A DNA stretch of 64,000 nt from Bacillota bacterium (GTDB taxonomy: Bacteria; Bacillota; Clostridia; Christensenellales; CAG-138), in assembly GCA_023459335.1 (NCBI GenBank), contig JAEWUO010000036.1, positions 46,023 to 110,022 of the forward strand, read 5' to 3'. Both the position numbers and the translations under genes were made by a program. How positions within the stretch are numbered: position 1 is the first letter of the stretch; every line of letters begins with the position of its first letter. The notes under the pieces were generated by a model. It worked only from the letters and a program-made list of their open reading frames with translations. It made no database searches and had not been told where the DNA came from. Shown in pieces: positions 27,363-35,137 of this stretch.

Positions 27363-27849
27363 CGGAGAGGCGAAAAAGACGATCTGGCAGATGGTAAAGT
27401 TCATCATCGTGGGCGTTTTAAACACGCTGGTGGATTTTGCGGTGTTCCAGACGCTTAATCTGCTTTTGGGCTGGGTGTATGCCGCGCAGGTGCTGGGTTA
27501 TACGTGCGGCGTGGTCAACAGCTATCTGTGGAACAGCAACTGGACGTTTCGCGAACAGAGAACGCGCTCGTTTCGCGAGATTGCGCTGTTTCTGGTGGTC
27601 AACCTCGCGTCGCTGGGGGTTTCCCTCGGCATGATCTGGCTCTGCCGAGAGGTGTTCGGCGTCACCAACGAATGGGTCGCGGGCTGGATGCCGGCGTTCC
27701 TGGCGGGATTTATCAAGGGTGACACCGTAGCGAAACTCATCGCGACCGCTGTGGCGATCATGGTGAATTATCTGGGGAACCGGCTGTTCGTATTCAACCA
27801 AAAAGCCGGTTTGCAGGGTAAATCGCAGGACGCGCAAAAAACAATATAA
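27352..27849 (+). CDS. GtrA family membrane protein
   Basis: 165 residues with four predicted membrane helices and the GtrA signatures FIIVGVLNTLVDFAVFQTL, YTCGVVNSYLWNSNWTF and VNYLGNRLFVF. GtrA proteins are proposed to flip polyprenyl-linked sugars across the membrane. Its overlap with the GT-C gene (GGGAGGGAAG upstream of ATG lies inside that gene) suggests that it supplies the lipid-linked sugar donor used by that enzyme. A terminator follows. Confidence 0.9.
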   Translation: MERNGEAKKTIWQMVKFIIVGVLNTLVDFAVFQTLNLLLGWVYAAQVLGYTCGVVNSYLWNSNWTFREQRTRSFREIALFLVVNLASLGVSLGMIWLCREVFGVTNEWVAGWMPAFLAGFIKGDTVAKLIATAVAIMVNYLGNRLFVFNQKAGLQGKSQDAQKTI

Positions 27850-27870
27850 ACAATTGATGTTTTTAAAAAG

Positions 27871-27894
27871 AAACGCCGCACACACGGCGTTTTT
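27871..27894 (+). terminator. Intrinsic terminator after gtrA
   Basis: AAACGCCG (27871-27878) and CGGCGTTT (27885-27892) form an 8-bp stem with a CACACA loop, followed by T residues to 27894. The A-run on the left side would let it act in the other direction too. Confidence 0.85.
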
Positions 27895-27954
27895 CGTGTA
27901 TACTGGAACCAGTCGTGCGGCGCACGAAATAACGGGAAGGAAATAAAAAGACGC

Positions 27955-29481
27955 ATGCTGTCGCGCATTAAGAGTCATGGATTGAACGGAATCGGCGGCT
28001 TTTCCGTACAGGTGGAGACGGACATCGCCAACGGACTGCCCGCGTTTGAAATCGTAGGGCTGCCGGATCCGGCGGTCAAGGAATCGCGCGAGCGCGTCCG
28101 CGCCGCGATCAAGAACGCCGGTTACGTCTTTCCCGCCGCGCGCATCACGGTCAATCTCGCTCCCGCGGACATGCGCAAGGAAGGCGCCGTTTACGATCTG
28201 CCCGTCGCGCTCTCGATCCTCGCGGCGAGCGGCCAGCTGGGGCCGCATCCCGATACGGAATTCGTCACGTTCGGCGAACTGGGGCTGGACGGCGGCGTCC
28301 GCGCCATCGCGGGCGTACTGCCGATGGTGATCGACGGGTTTTCCAAGGGAGAGACAGTGTTTGCCGTGCCGGAGGGCAACGCGGAGGAAGCGGCGTATGT
28401 CGAGGGAGTCGCCATCCTGTCCGTTTCCACGCTCGCACAGTTGTGCGGGCATGTGCGCGGCGATCAGATGATTACACCGCATCCCACCGAACGCTGGCAG
28501 GGAAGCGAGATCCGCTACGCGACTGACTTTTCCGAAATCAAGGGGCAGCAGGGGGCGAAACGCGCCGCCGAGATCGCCATTGCGGGCGGGCATAATATCC
28601 TGCTGATCGGTACGCCCGGCGCGGGCAAAACCATGCTCGCGCGCGCGATCCCTTCCATCCTGCCGCAGCTGACCTACGAAGAATCGCTTGAAATCACGAA
28701 GATACACTCGATCACAGGCGCCACGAAAGGCCGCGGCATGATCCGCGAGCGCCCGTTTCGCGCGCCGCACCACGGCGCGTCCGGCGCGGCGCTCGTCGGC
28801 GGCGGAAACCGCGCCATGCCGGGGGAGATCAGCCTCGCGCACTACGGCGTGCTCTTTCTGGACGAGCTGCCGGAATTCAGGCACGACGTGCTGGAGGCGC
28901 TCAGGCAGCCGCTGGAGGACGGGTTTATCACCGTCAGCCGCGCCGCCGCGACGGCGACGTATCCGGCGGAGTTCGTGCTCGTCGCCGCGATGAATCCGTG
29001 CCCCTGCGGAAATCATGGCTCGCGCGTGCATCCCTGCCGCTGCGCAAAGAGCCAGATTGAACGTTACCGCGGACGCATCTCGGGACCTCTGATGGACCGC
29101 ATCGACATCCAGATCGAGATGCCGGAGGTCGGTTTTACCGAGCTCTCCGAAAAGGCGGCGGGGGAACCTTCCTCCGTGATCCGCGCGCGCGTGGAAGCCG
29201 CGCGGGAGCGGCAGAGAAAGCGCTTTGCAGGCGACGGCATCCTCCTGAACGCGCAGATGAACGCGCGGCTCATCAAGCAGTACTGCGCGCCGGACGAAGC
29301 GTCCGAAAAGCTGCTCGCGCGCGCTTATGCGGAGCTCAAGCTTTCCGCGCGCGCCTACCAGCGTATTCTGAAAGTTGCGCGTACGATTGCAGACGTAGAG
29401 GGAGCGGAGCGAATCGAACTGCCGCATTACGCGGAGGCGATCCAGTACCGAAGCCTAGACCAGTCCGGAAGGGAAGCGTAA
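27955..29481 (+). CDS. comM: ComM/YifB family AAA+ ATPase (Mg-chelatase-like)
   Basis: 508 residues. The N-terminal ChlI-like fold starts FSVQVETDIANGLPAFEIVG (cited as residues 14-33). Then come the AAA+ core with Walker A GTPGAGKTMLARAIPS, the Walker B region LFLDELPEF, MNPCPCG and the C-terminal helical lid (YAELKLSARAYQRILKVAR). ComM is a hexameric helicase that extends branch migration during natural transformation. Directly before dprA, also a transformation gene. Confidence 0.93.
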   Translation: MLSRIKSHGLNGIGGFSVQVETDIANGLPAFEIVGLPDPAVKESRERVRAAIKNAGYVFPAARITVNLAPADMRKEGAVYDLPVALSILAASGQLGPHPDTEFVTFGELGLDGGVRAIAGVLPMVIDGFSKGETVFAVPEGNAEEAAYVEGVAILSVSTLAQLCGHVRGDQMITPHPTERWQGSEIRYATDFSEIKGQQGAKRAAEIAIAGGHNILLIGTPGAGKTMLARAIPSILPQLTYEESLEITKIHSITGATKGRGMIRERPFRAPHHGASGAALVGGGNRAMPGEISLAHYGVLFLDELPEFRHDVLEALRQPLEDGFITVSRAAATATYPAEFVLVAAMNPCPCGNHGSRVHPCRCAKSQIERYRGRISGPLMDRIDIQIEMPEVGFTELSEKAAGEPSSVIRARVEAARERQRKRFAGDGILLNAQMNARLIKQYCAPDEASEKLLARAYAELKLSARAYQRILKVARTIADVEGAERIELPHYAEAIQYRSLDQSGREA

Positions 29482-29485
29482 AGCC

Positions 29486-30634
29486 ATGGTGCGGGAAGCG
29501 GCGGAGGAAGAGCGCGCACGGATCTGGCTGAACTACGCGACGGAGTACAATTCAAGATTGTTCTACAGGATTGCGCGGCAGTTCGCTTCGCTGACAGAGG
29601 CGTACGCCGCGTATTCCGCAAAGAAAGAGATGTTTTCCGCGCTGAACGAGCGAGTCTTGGCACGCCTTTCGGAAGCGCATTCGTCTGTGTTTATCGACGG
29701 AGTTTTCGAGAATCTTGAGAAAAAGAGGATTCGGTTCACTTATCCGGGGGACGGGAGATATCCGAAACTGCTCGCGGAGATACCCGACCCGCCGAGCGTG
29801 CTGTACTACATCGGCAGGGTTGAACCGGATCCCGATCTTTCGATTGCGGTGGTAGGCTCTCGCCATCCCACGAAATATGGAATCGAGGTTGCAAAGCGGT
29901 TCGGGTACGAACTCGCGTCCGCCGGCGCGCTCGTCGTTTCCGGCATGGCGGAGGGCATCGACGCTTGCGCGGCGCGCGGCGCGCTGGACGTAAAAACCGC
30001 AGTGTGCACGACATTGGCGGTGCTTGGCTGCGGCGTGGACGTTGTTTACCCGCAGACGAATGAGAAGCTCTATGGGGAGATTATCGAACGCGGCGCGGTG
30101 GTTTCGGAGTTCTTACCCGGCACGCGCGTGGAACGGTACCATTTTCCGATTCGCAACCGCGTGATGAGCGGACTCGCGCACGGCACGCTCGTCGTCGAAG
30201 CGGGGGAGCGCAGCGGCACTTCCATCACCGCGGGCTACGCGCACGACCAGGGCCGTGAGGTGTTCGCCGTTCCCGGGCGCATCGGGGACGAGATGAGCGC
30301 CGGACCAAACGGCATGATCGCGCGCGGGGAAGCGAAGCCGGTTTTTTCGCCGGAGGAAGTTTTGTCCGAATTTTCTTTTCTGCATGTTCCCGCCGAAACG
30401 CGCGCGGAGGCGAATATCGTATTGCTTTCGACGCTCGGCGAGGATCAACGCGCCATCTGCCGCCTGCTCAAAAGCGGGGAGATGAGTTTTGACGAGCTCT
30501 GCGAATCCCTCGCGCTGCCGGTGGGTACCATGAACGCCTGCCTGACCGAGTTGCAGTTCTCCGGCGTCGTGCTCGCGCTGCCCGGCAGGCGGTATGCGAT
30601 CGACACGGAAAAAACGAAAATAAAAGATATATAA
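29486..30634 (+). CDS. dprA: DNA processing protein DprA
   Basis: 382 residues. SAM-like N-terminal helices, then the Rossmann DprA core (IAVVGSRHPTKYG, VSGMAEGIDACAARGAL, AVLGCGVDVVYPQTN, FPIRNRVMSGL, EAGERSGTSITAGYA). A C-terminal winged-helix (DML1-like) domain begins near residue 315. DprA loads RecA on incoming single-stranded DNA. It starts 4 bp after comM, so the two are an operon; the AT-rich spacer before topA begins at its stop codon. Confidence 0.94.
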   Translation: MVREAAEEERARIWLNYATEYNSRLFYRIARQFASLTEAYAAYSAKKEMFSALNERVLARLSEAHSSVFIDGVFENLEKKRIRFTYPGDGRYPKLLAEIPDPPSVLYYIGRVEPDPDLSIAVVGSRHPTKYGIEVAKRFGYELASAGALVVSGMAEGIDACAARGALDVKTAVCTTLAVLGCGVDVVYPQTNEKLYGEIIERGAVVSEFLPGTRVERYHFPIRNRVMSGLAHGTLVVEAGERSGTSITAGYAHDQGREVFAVPGRIGDEMSAGPNGMIARGEAKPVFSPEEVLSEFSFLHVPAETRAEANIVLLSTLGEDQRAICRLLKSGEMSFDELCESLALPVGTMNACLTELQFSGVVLALPGRRYAIDTEKTKIKDI

Positions 30635-30902
30635 ATAGTAAACAGACAATTTATATTCTTCGTCAAAACAATTAATAACTGTTTACTGCAATAAGCATAT
30701 CCGACGCAACGCTACATCGCTCATATAAACGGAAAGAAAGCGATATGGAACGTAAATCGAAGTCTTCCGACGAAGAATATAATATGTAGAATTTTTTCTG
30801 ATACGCTTTTTTTTGTTTACGAAAAACTGCCCTGCTGACATTGGAACAATTCAATTTCTACTGAAATTGAATGATTTCGTAAAATATTTTTCGATTTTTT
30901 TC
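30635..30902. repeat. AT-rich intergenic region with nested inverted repeats
   Basis: This gap is strikingly AT-rich compared with its neighbours and holds no convincing gene. Perfect inverted repeats are AGTAAACAG (30637-30645) with CTGTTTACT (30679-30687); TTATATTCTTCGTC (30651-30664) with GACGAAGAATATAA (30769-30782), 14 bp; TTTACGAAA (30816-30824) with TTTCGTAAA (30875-30883); and ATTCAATTTC (30849-30858) with GAAATTGAAT (30863-30872), loop TACT. The second pair bounds a 132-bp unit that could be a small inverted-repeat element or a structured RNA. The first and second pairs cannot form together as simple stems. Confidence 0.6.
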
Positions 30903-30931
30903 TTGACAGATTTGTTTTTATTCGGAATAAT
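30903..30931 (+). promoter_or_regulatory. Sigma-A promoter for topA
   Basis: TTGACA (30903-30908) and AATAAT (30926-30931), 17-bp spacing, at the right edge of the AT-rich inverted-repeat region. Confidence 0.82.
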
Positions 30932-31008
30932 GAAGCAGTTGCCGGATTTTTTATACGCATATAACGCGTAACAAGACCGATTTGGTCGAATCCGGCGGGA
31001 GGAATGCA

Positions 31009-33123
31009 ATGCCGGAAACATTGGTCATCGTAGAGTCGCCAGCGAAAGCGAAGACGATCGGAAAATTCTTAGGAACGAAATATAAGGTGATCGCTTCCAA
31101 CGGCCACGTTCGCGATCTGCCGAAGAGCCAGCTGGGCGTAAAGATCGAAAACGGCTTCGAGCCGAAGTATATCACACTGCGCGGGCGCGGAGACGTGCTC
31201 GAAAAAATTCGCAAGGAAGCTAAAGTCGCGGAAAAAGTGCTGCTTGCGACCGACCCTGACCGCGAAGGGGAAGCCATCAGCTGGCATCTTGCTCAGGTGC
31301 TCAACCTTGACGAGAAAAGCAAGTGCCGCATCGAGTTTAACGAGATTACCTCAACGGCAGTGAAAAATTCTCTCAAAGGGGCGCGGGCCATCGATATGCG
31401 CCTTGTCAACGCACAGCAGGCACGCCGCATTCTTGACCGCCTGGTCGGCTATGAAATCAGCCCGATTCTTTGGAGAAAAGTTCGAAAGGGACTCTCCGCG
31501 GGGCGCGTACAGTCGGTCGCGACGCGTATCATCTGCGACCGTGAAAACGAGATCCGCGACTTTGTGCCGGAAGAGTACTGGAATATTACGGCGAAGCTGA
31601 GGGAAACCGTCAATAAAAAAGCGTTCGAAGCGAAATACTTCGGCGAGAGCGGCAGCAAGCGCGATATCTGCAACGAGAAGGATGCGTCAGAAGTCCTGAG
31701 CCGGATTCAGGACAAGCTTTTTACGATCACGGAAGTGAAAGAGGGGACAAAGACGCGCCACCCGGCGCCGCCGTTTACCACGAGCAGCCTGCAGCAGGAA
31801 GCGTCCCGCAAACTCGGCTTTACGACCAAACGGACGATGATGATCGCCCAGCAGCTTTACGAGGGCATCGAACTCGGCGGCAAGGGCGCGGTCGGCCTGA
31901 TCTCCTATATCCGCACCGACTCGGTCCGCATCGCATCAGAGGCGCAGCAGGCCGCGCGTTCGTATATCTCCGAACGGTACGGCGCAAAATATATCCCTGA
32001 AAAACCGAATTTTTACAAAGGGCGCGATGGAGCGCAGGATGCGCACGAAGCGATCCGCCCGACGGGCGTAGACAACGACCCCGCGATGGTCAAGGATTAT
32101 CTGACCGGCGAGCAGTACCGCCTGTATAAGCTGATTTACGATCGTTTCCTTGCCTGCCAGATGAGCGACGCGGTGTTCGCCACCACGCAGGTGACGCTGG
32201 ACTGCGCGGGTGCGACCTTCCGCGCCAACGGCATCCGTACGGTGTTCGACGGGTTTACGGCGGTCTATACCGAAGGACGCGACGACACTCAGGAGAAGGA
32301 AACGACGTTGCCGGAACTCGCTGCCGGCGAAACCTGTAAAGCGGAAAAGATCGACAGCGAACAGAAGTTTACGCTGCCGCCGCCGCGCTATACCGAGGCG
32401 ACGCTGGTCAAGGCGCTGGAGGAAAAGGGCATCGGGCGTCCGAGCACTTATTCTCCGACGATCTCCACGATTGTGGAGCGCGGCTATATTGCGCGGGAGA
32501 AGAAGCAGCTGGTTCCGACCGAGCTGGGGTTCGTCGTCAACCGCTTCATGCTCGACAACTTTGACGAGATCGTGGACGTACAGTTCACCGCTATGATGGA
32601 AAACGAGCTGGATGGTGTGGAAGAGGACAAAATCGGCTGGGTGGACGTGCTGGAGAAATTCTACGGGCCGTTTCATCAGAAAGTCGGCCTCGCGCTCGAA
32701 AAAGCCCCTCCGGAGAAGATTCCCGACGAGGTTTCTGATGTCGTCTGCGAAAAATGCGGCGCGCTGATGGTATATAAGATCGGGCGGTTCGGTAAGTTTC
32801 TTGCCTGCCCGAATTTCCCCACCTGCCGGAACACCAAAGCAATCTTGGAAAAGATCGACGTGCCCTGCCCTAAATGCGGCGCGGCGCTCATCAAGAGAAA
32901 GAGCAAGCGCGGCAAAGCGTTTTACGGCTGCGAGCGCTATCCGGAATGCGACTTTGTCTCCTGGGATAAGCCGACCAAAATGCCCTGTCCCCAGTGCGGC
33001 GGCATGATGGTTCAGAAGATTGGACAGAATGGCAGCTATATTGCCTGTACGAACAAAGAATGCGGTTATATCCACCGTAACGTGAAAAAAGCGAAGGAAG
33101 AAAAAGAGGCGGACGCCGAATGA
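31009..33123 (+). CDS. topA: DNA topoisomerase I (type IA)
   Basis: 704 residues. The Toprim domain (TLVIVESPAKAKTIGKFL, ATDPDREGEAISWHL) is followed by the cleavage core with catalytic Y300 in ISYIRTDS, and IGRPSTYSPTISTI. At the C-terminus are three four-cysteine zinc fingers (CEKCGALM, CPKCGAAL and CPQCGGMM starts, residues about 580-690). It relaxes negative supercoils. ATG 31009 is preceded by GGGAGGAAT; the frame extends upstream to 30982 without a better site. Overlaps trmFO by 4 bp. Confidence 0.97.
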   Translation: MPETLVIVESPAKAKTIGKFLGTKYKVIASNGHVRDLPKSQLGVKIENGFEPKYITLRGRGDVLEKIRKEAKVAEKVLLATDPDREGEAISWHLAQVLNLDEKSKCRIEFNEITSTAVKNSLKGARAIDMRLVNAQQARRILDRLVGYEISPILWRKVRKGLSAGRVQSVATRIICDRENEIRDFVPEEYWNITAKLRETVNKKAFEAKYFGESGSKRDICNEKDASEVLSRIQDKLFTITEVKEGTKTRHPAPPFTTSSLQQEASRKLGFTTKRTMMIAQQLYEGIELGGKGAVGLISYIRTDSVRIASEAQQAARSYISERYGAKYIPEKPNFYKGRDGAQDAHEAIRPTGVDNDPAMVKDYLTGEQYRLYKLIYDRFLACQMSDAVFATTQVTLDCAGATFRANGIRTVFDGFTAVYTEGRDDTQEKETTLPELAAGETCKAEKIDSEQKFTLPPPRYTEATLVKALEEKGIGRPSTYSPTISTIVERGYIAREKKQLVPTELGFVVNRFMLDNFDEIVDVQFTAMMENELDGVEEDKIGWVDVLEKFYGPFHQKVGLALEKAPPEKIPDEVSDVVCEKCGALMVYKIGRFGKFLACPNFPTCRNTKAILEKIDVPCPKCGAALIKRKSKRGKAFYGCERYPECDFVSWDKPTKMPCPQCGGMMVQKIGQNGSYIACTNKECGYIHRNVKKAKEEKEADAE

Positions 33124-34430
33124 GCACCGCTCGCGTCGCCGTTGTCGGCGCGGGCCTTGCCGGCTGTGAAGCGGCGTTTCAGCTCGCCGAGCGCGGCATA
33201 GCGGTCGATCTTTACGAAATGAAACCGCAGAAGATGTCCCCCGCGCACCACAGCGGGGACTTCTGCGAACTGGTCTGCAGCAATTCTCTGCGTTCCGACC
33301 GCATCGAAAATGCCGTTGGGCTGTTAAAGGCGGAACTGCGAATCCTGGGTTCGCTGGTTTTGCGCATCGCGGACGAAACGCGCGTTCCCGCGGGCGGCGC
33401 GCTCGCGGTCGACCGCGATGGGTTCGCCGCGAGCGTAACGCAGGCGATCCGGTCCCACCCGAATATTACGATCCATAACATAGAAGTAACATGTGTACCG
33501 CAGCCGCCCGCGATCATCGCGACAGGGCCGCTGACGTCCGGCGCGCTTGCGGAGGATATCTCCCGCCTGACGGGCGAACCGCTGCATTTTTACGATGCGG
33601 CGGCGCCGATCGTCACGGCGGAATCGCTCGACATGGCGAGAGTGTTCCGCGCTTCCCGTTATGGCAGGGGGGACGATTACCTGAACTGCCCCATGACGCG
33701 GGAAGAATACGAAACGTTCTACCGGGCGCTGATTTCAGCGGAGACCGCCGGGCTTCATTCCTTCGAAACGCCGCGCGTATTCGAGGGCTGCATGCCGGTC
33801 GAAACGATGGCGAAGCGCGGGGAGCAGACGCTCTGCTACGGCCCGCTCAAACCCGTCGGGCTGGAGATCGAAGGGAAAGAACCGTACGCCGTCGTGCAGC
33901 TTCGGCAGGACGATAAGGACGGCAGACTCTATAACATCGTCGGCTTTCAGACGAATCTCAAGTTTGCCGAACAAAAACGCGTCTTTGGTTTGATACCCGG
34001 GCTGGAACACGCGGAATTTGCCAGATATGGCGTCATGCATCGAAATACGTTCCTGGATTCACCGGAAATATTACGCTTCGATTATCAAATGCGCTCCGTT
34101 CCCGGCCTTTATTTTGCTGGGCAGATAACGGGGGTCGAGGGGTACGTCGAATCGGCTGCAAGCGGGCTCGTTGCGGCGCTTTCGATGGCGAATTTCCTCT
34201 CCGGAAAACCACCCACGGATTTTACCGCAAAAACCGCGATCGGTTCTCTGGGACATTATGTTTCTGAATACGCGGGGGACGATTTTCAGCCGATGAACGT
34301 TACCTTCGGCATCATGGACGCCCTGCCGGAACGAATCCGAAAAAAAACCGCGCGTTACGGAAAAATAGCGGAGCGCGCGCTGAAAACGCTCGAGGAATGC
34401 AAAGCGGCGCTTGAAACGCCCGATTCATGA
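33120..34430 (+). CDS. trmFO: tRNA m5U54 methyltransferase, folate/FAD-dependent (TrmFO)
   Basis: 436 residues. The FAD-binding motif VVGAGLAGCEAAFQLAERG is at the N-terminus; VCSNSLRSDR, YAVVQLRQDD, GFQTNLKFAEQKRVF and GQITGVEGYVESAASG are TrmFO signatures. It makes ribothymidine at tRNA position 54 using methylene-tetrahydrofolate. Position between topA and hslV is the usual Bacillota order, but xerC/codV, often found between trmFO and hslV, is absent here. Confidence 0.95.
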   Translation: MSTARVAVVGAGLAGCEAAFQLAERGIAVDLYEMKPQKMSPAHHSGDFCELVCSNSLRSDRIENAVGLLKAELRILGSLVLRIADETRVPAGGALAVDRDGFAASVTQAIRSHPNITIHNIEVTCVPQPPAIIATGPLTSGALAEDISRLTGEPLHFYDAAAPIVTAESLDMARVFRASRYGRGDDYLNCPMTREEYETFYRALISAETAGLHSFETPRVFEGCMPVETMAKRGEQTLCYGPLKPVGLEIEGKEPYAVVQLRQDDKDGRLYNIVGFQTNLKFAEQKRVFGLIPGLEHAEFARYGVMHRNTFLDSPEILRFDYQMRSVPGLYFAGQITGVEGYVESAASGLVAALSMANFLSGKPPTDFTAKTAIGSLGHYVSEYAGDDFQPMNVTFGIMDALPERIRKKTARYGKIAERALKTLEECKAALETPDS

Positions 34431-34497
34431 AAAAACGGGTAATTTCGCGGTTAAATGCGCTGAAAATCGTGAAAGAATTGAAAACGAATTGACGAAT

Positions 34498-34518
34498 GCG
34501 GGCGGATGCGCCCGCTTT
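34498..34518 (+). terminator. Weak terminator-like hairpin after trmFO
   Basis: GCGGGCG (34498-34504), loop GATG, CGCCCGC (34509-34515), then TTT. A strong stem with a very short T-tract; it lies just before the hslV promoter. Confidence 0.45.
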
Positions 34519-34519
34519 G

Positions 34520-34528
34520 TGCTAGTAT
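34520..34528 (+). promoter_or_regulatory. Extended -10 promoter for hslVU
   Basis: TGC-TAGTAT at 34520-34528 has the TGn extension. No acceptable -35 is found 16-18 bp upstream, and TTGACG at 34489 is too far away. I saw no CIRCE or CtsR operator here. Confidence 0.45.
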
Positions 34529-34533
34529 GTTAA

Positions 34534-34574
34534 ACAGGTAGAATTTACCTGTCCGCGCGTCTGCAAGCGCGCGG
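34534..34574 (+). promoter_or_regulatory. Two hairpins in the hslVU leader
   Basis: ACAGGTA (34534-34540) pairs with TACCTGT (34546-34552), starting at the predicted transcript 5' end. CCGCGCG (34553-34559) pairs with CGCGCGG (34568-34574). The second ends about 10 nt before the ribosome binding site AAGGAGG. A role in mRNA stability or translation control is inferred only. Confidence 0.45.
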
Positions 34575-34599
34575 TGAAAGATCAAGGAGGATTACCCGA

Positions 34600-35133
34600 T
34601 TGGAACTCAGGGGTACGACGATAATCGCCGTCCGCAAGGACGGCAAGTGTGCCATTGCCGGAGACGGCCAGGTGACAATGAGCGAAAGCGTCGTCATGAA
34701 GGCGACGGCTAAGAAAGTGCGAAGACTGTATCACGACCAGGTCGCGGTGGGGTTTGCCGGATCGGTTGCGGACGCGTTCTCGCTCTGCGAACGGTTTGAA
34801 AAGAAACTGGAACAGTACAGCGGCAACCTTACCCGTGCGGCGGTTTCGCTCGCGCAGGACTGGCGGAGCGACAAGATCATGCATAAGCTTGAGGCGCTGC
34901 TCATCGCCGCGAGCAAGGACGAGCTCCTGATCGTGTCCGGCACCGGAGAGGTGATCGATCCGGACGACGGCATCGCGGCCATCGGTTCGGGTGGCATGTA
35001 CGCGCTCGCCGCCGCGAAGGCGCTGAAAACGAACACCGATCTGTCCGCCGTGGAAATCGCGGAAAAGGCGCTCCGCATCGCGGGCGAAATCTGCGTCTTC
35101 ACCAACGGAAATATCACGGTGGAGGAGGTATAA
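34600..35133 (+). CDS. hslV: ATP-dependent protease peptidase subunit HslV (ClpQ)
   Basis: 177 residues. N-terminal nucleophile protease: the catalytic threonine is expected at T6 in MELRGTTIIAV, so five residues would be removed; AGDGQVTMS and FAGSVADAFSL follow. It assembles as double hexamers with HslU. The start is TTG at 34600, preceded at good distance by AAGGAGG. The gene is followed 4 bp later by hslU. Confidence 0.95.
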   Translation: MELRGTTIIAVRKDGKCAIAGDGQVTMSESVVMKATAKKVRRLYHDQVAVGFAGSVADAFSLCERFEKKLEQYSGNLTRAAVSLAQDWRSDKIMHKLEALLIAASKDELLIVSGTGEVIDPDDGIAAIGSGGMYALAAAKALKTNTDLSAVEIAEKALRIAGEICVFTNGNITVEEV

Positions 35134-35137
35134 CGAT

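Noticed and set aside
27418..29427. Long minus-strand frame opposite gtrA and comM
   Set aside because: It crosses a terminator and two well-identified genes and has no domain signal.
30778..30783. TATAAT in the dprA-topA gap as a promoter
   Set aside because: The base pairs 17 bp upstream (AATCGA) do not resemble a -35 and the hexamer is part of the repeat arm.
30745..30789. 14-codon + strand frame in the same gap
   Set aside because: Too short, and one arm of the 14-bp repeat makes up its end.
30672..30854. 60-codon minus-strand frame in the dprA-topA gap
   Set aside because: It lies across the inverted repeats, has no ribosome binding site and no similarity to a family I know.
34431..34600. 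CIRCE or CtsR operator before hslVU
   Set aside because: Neither the CIRCE inverted repeat nor the CtsR heptad repeat is present.
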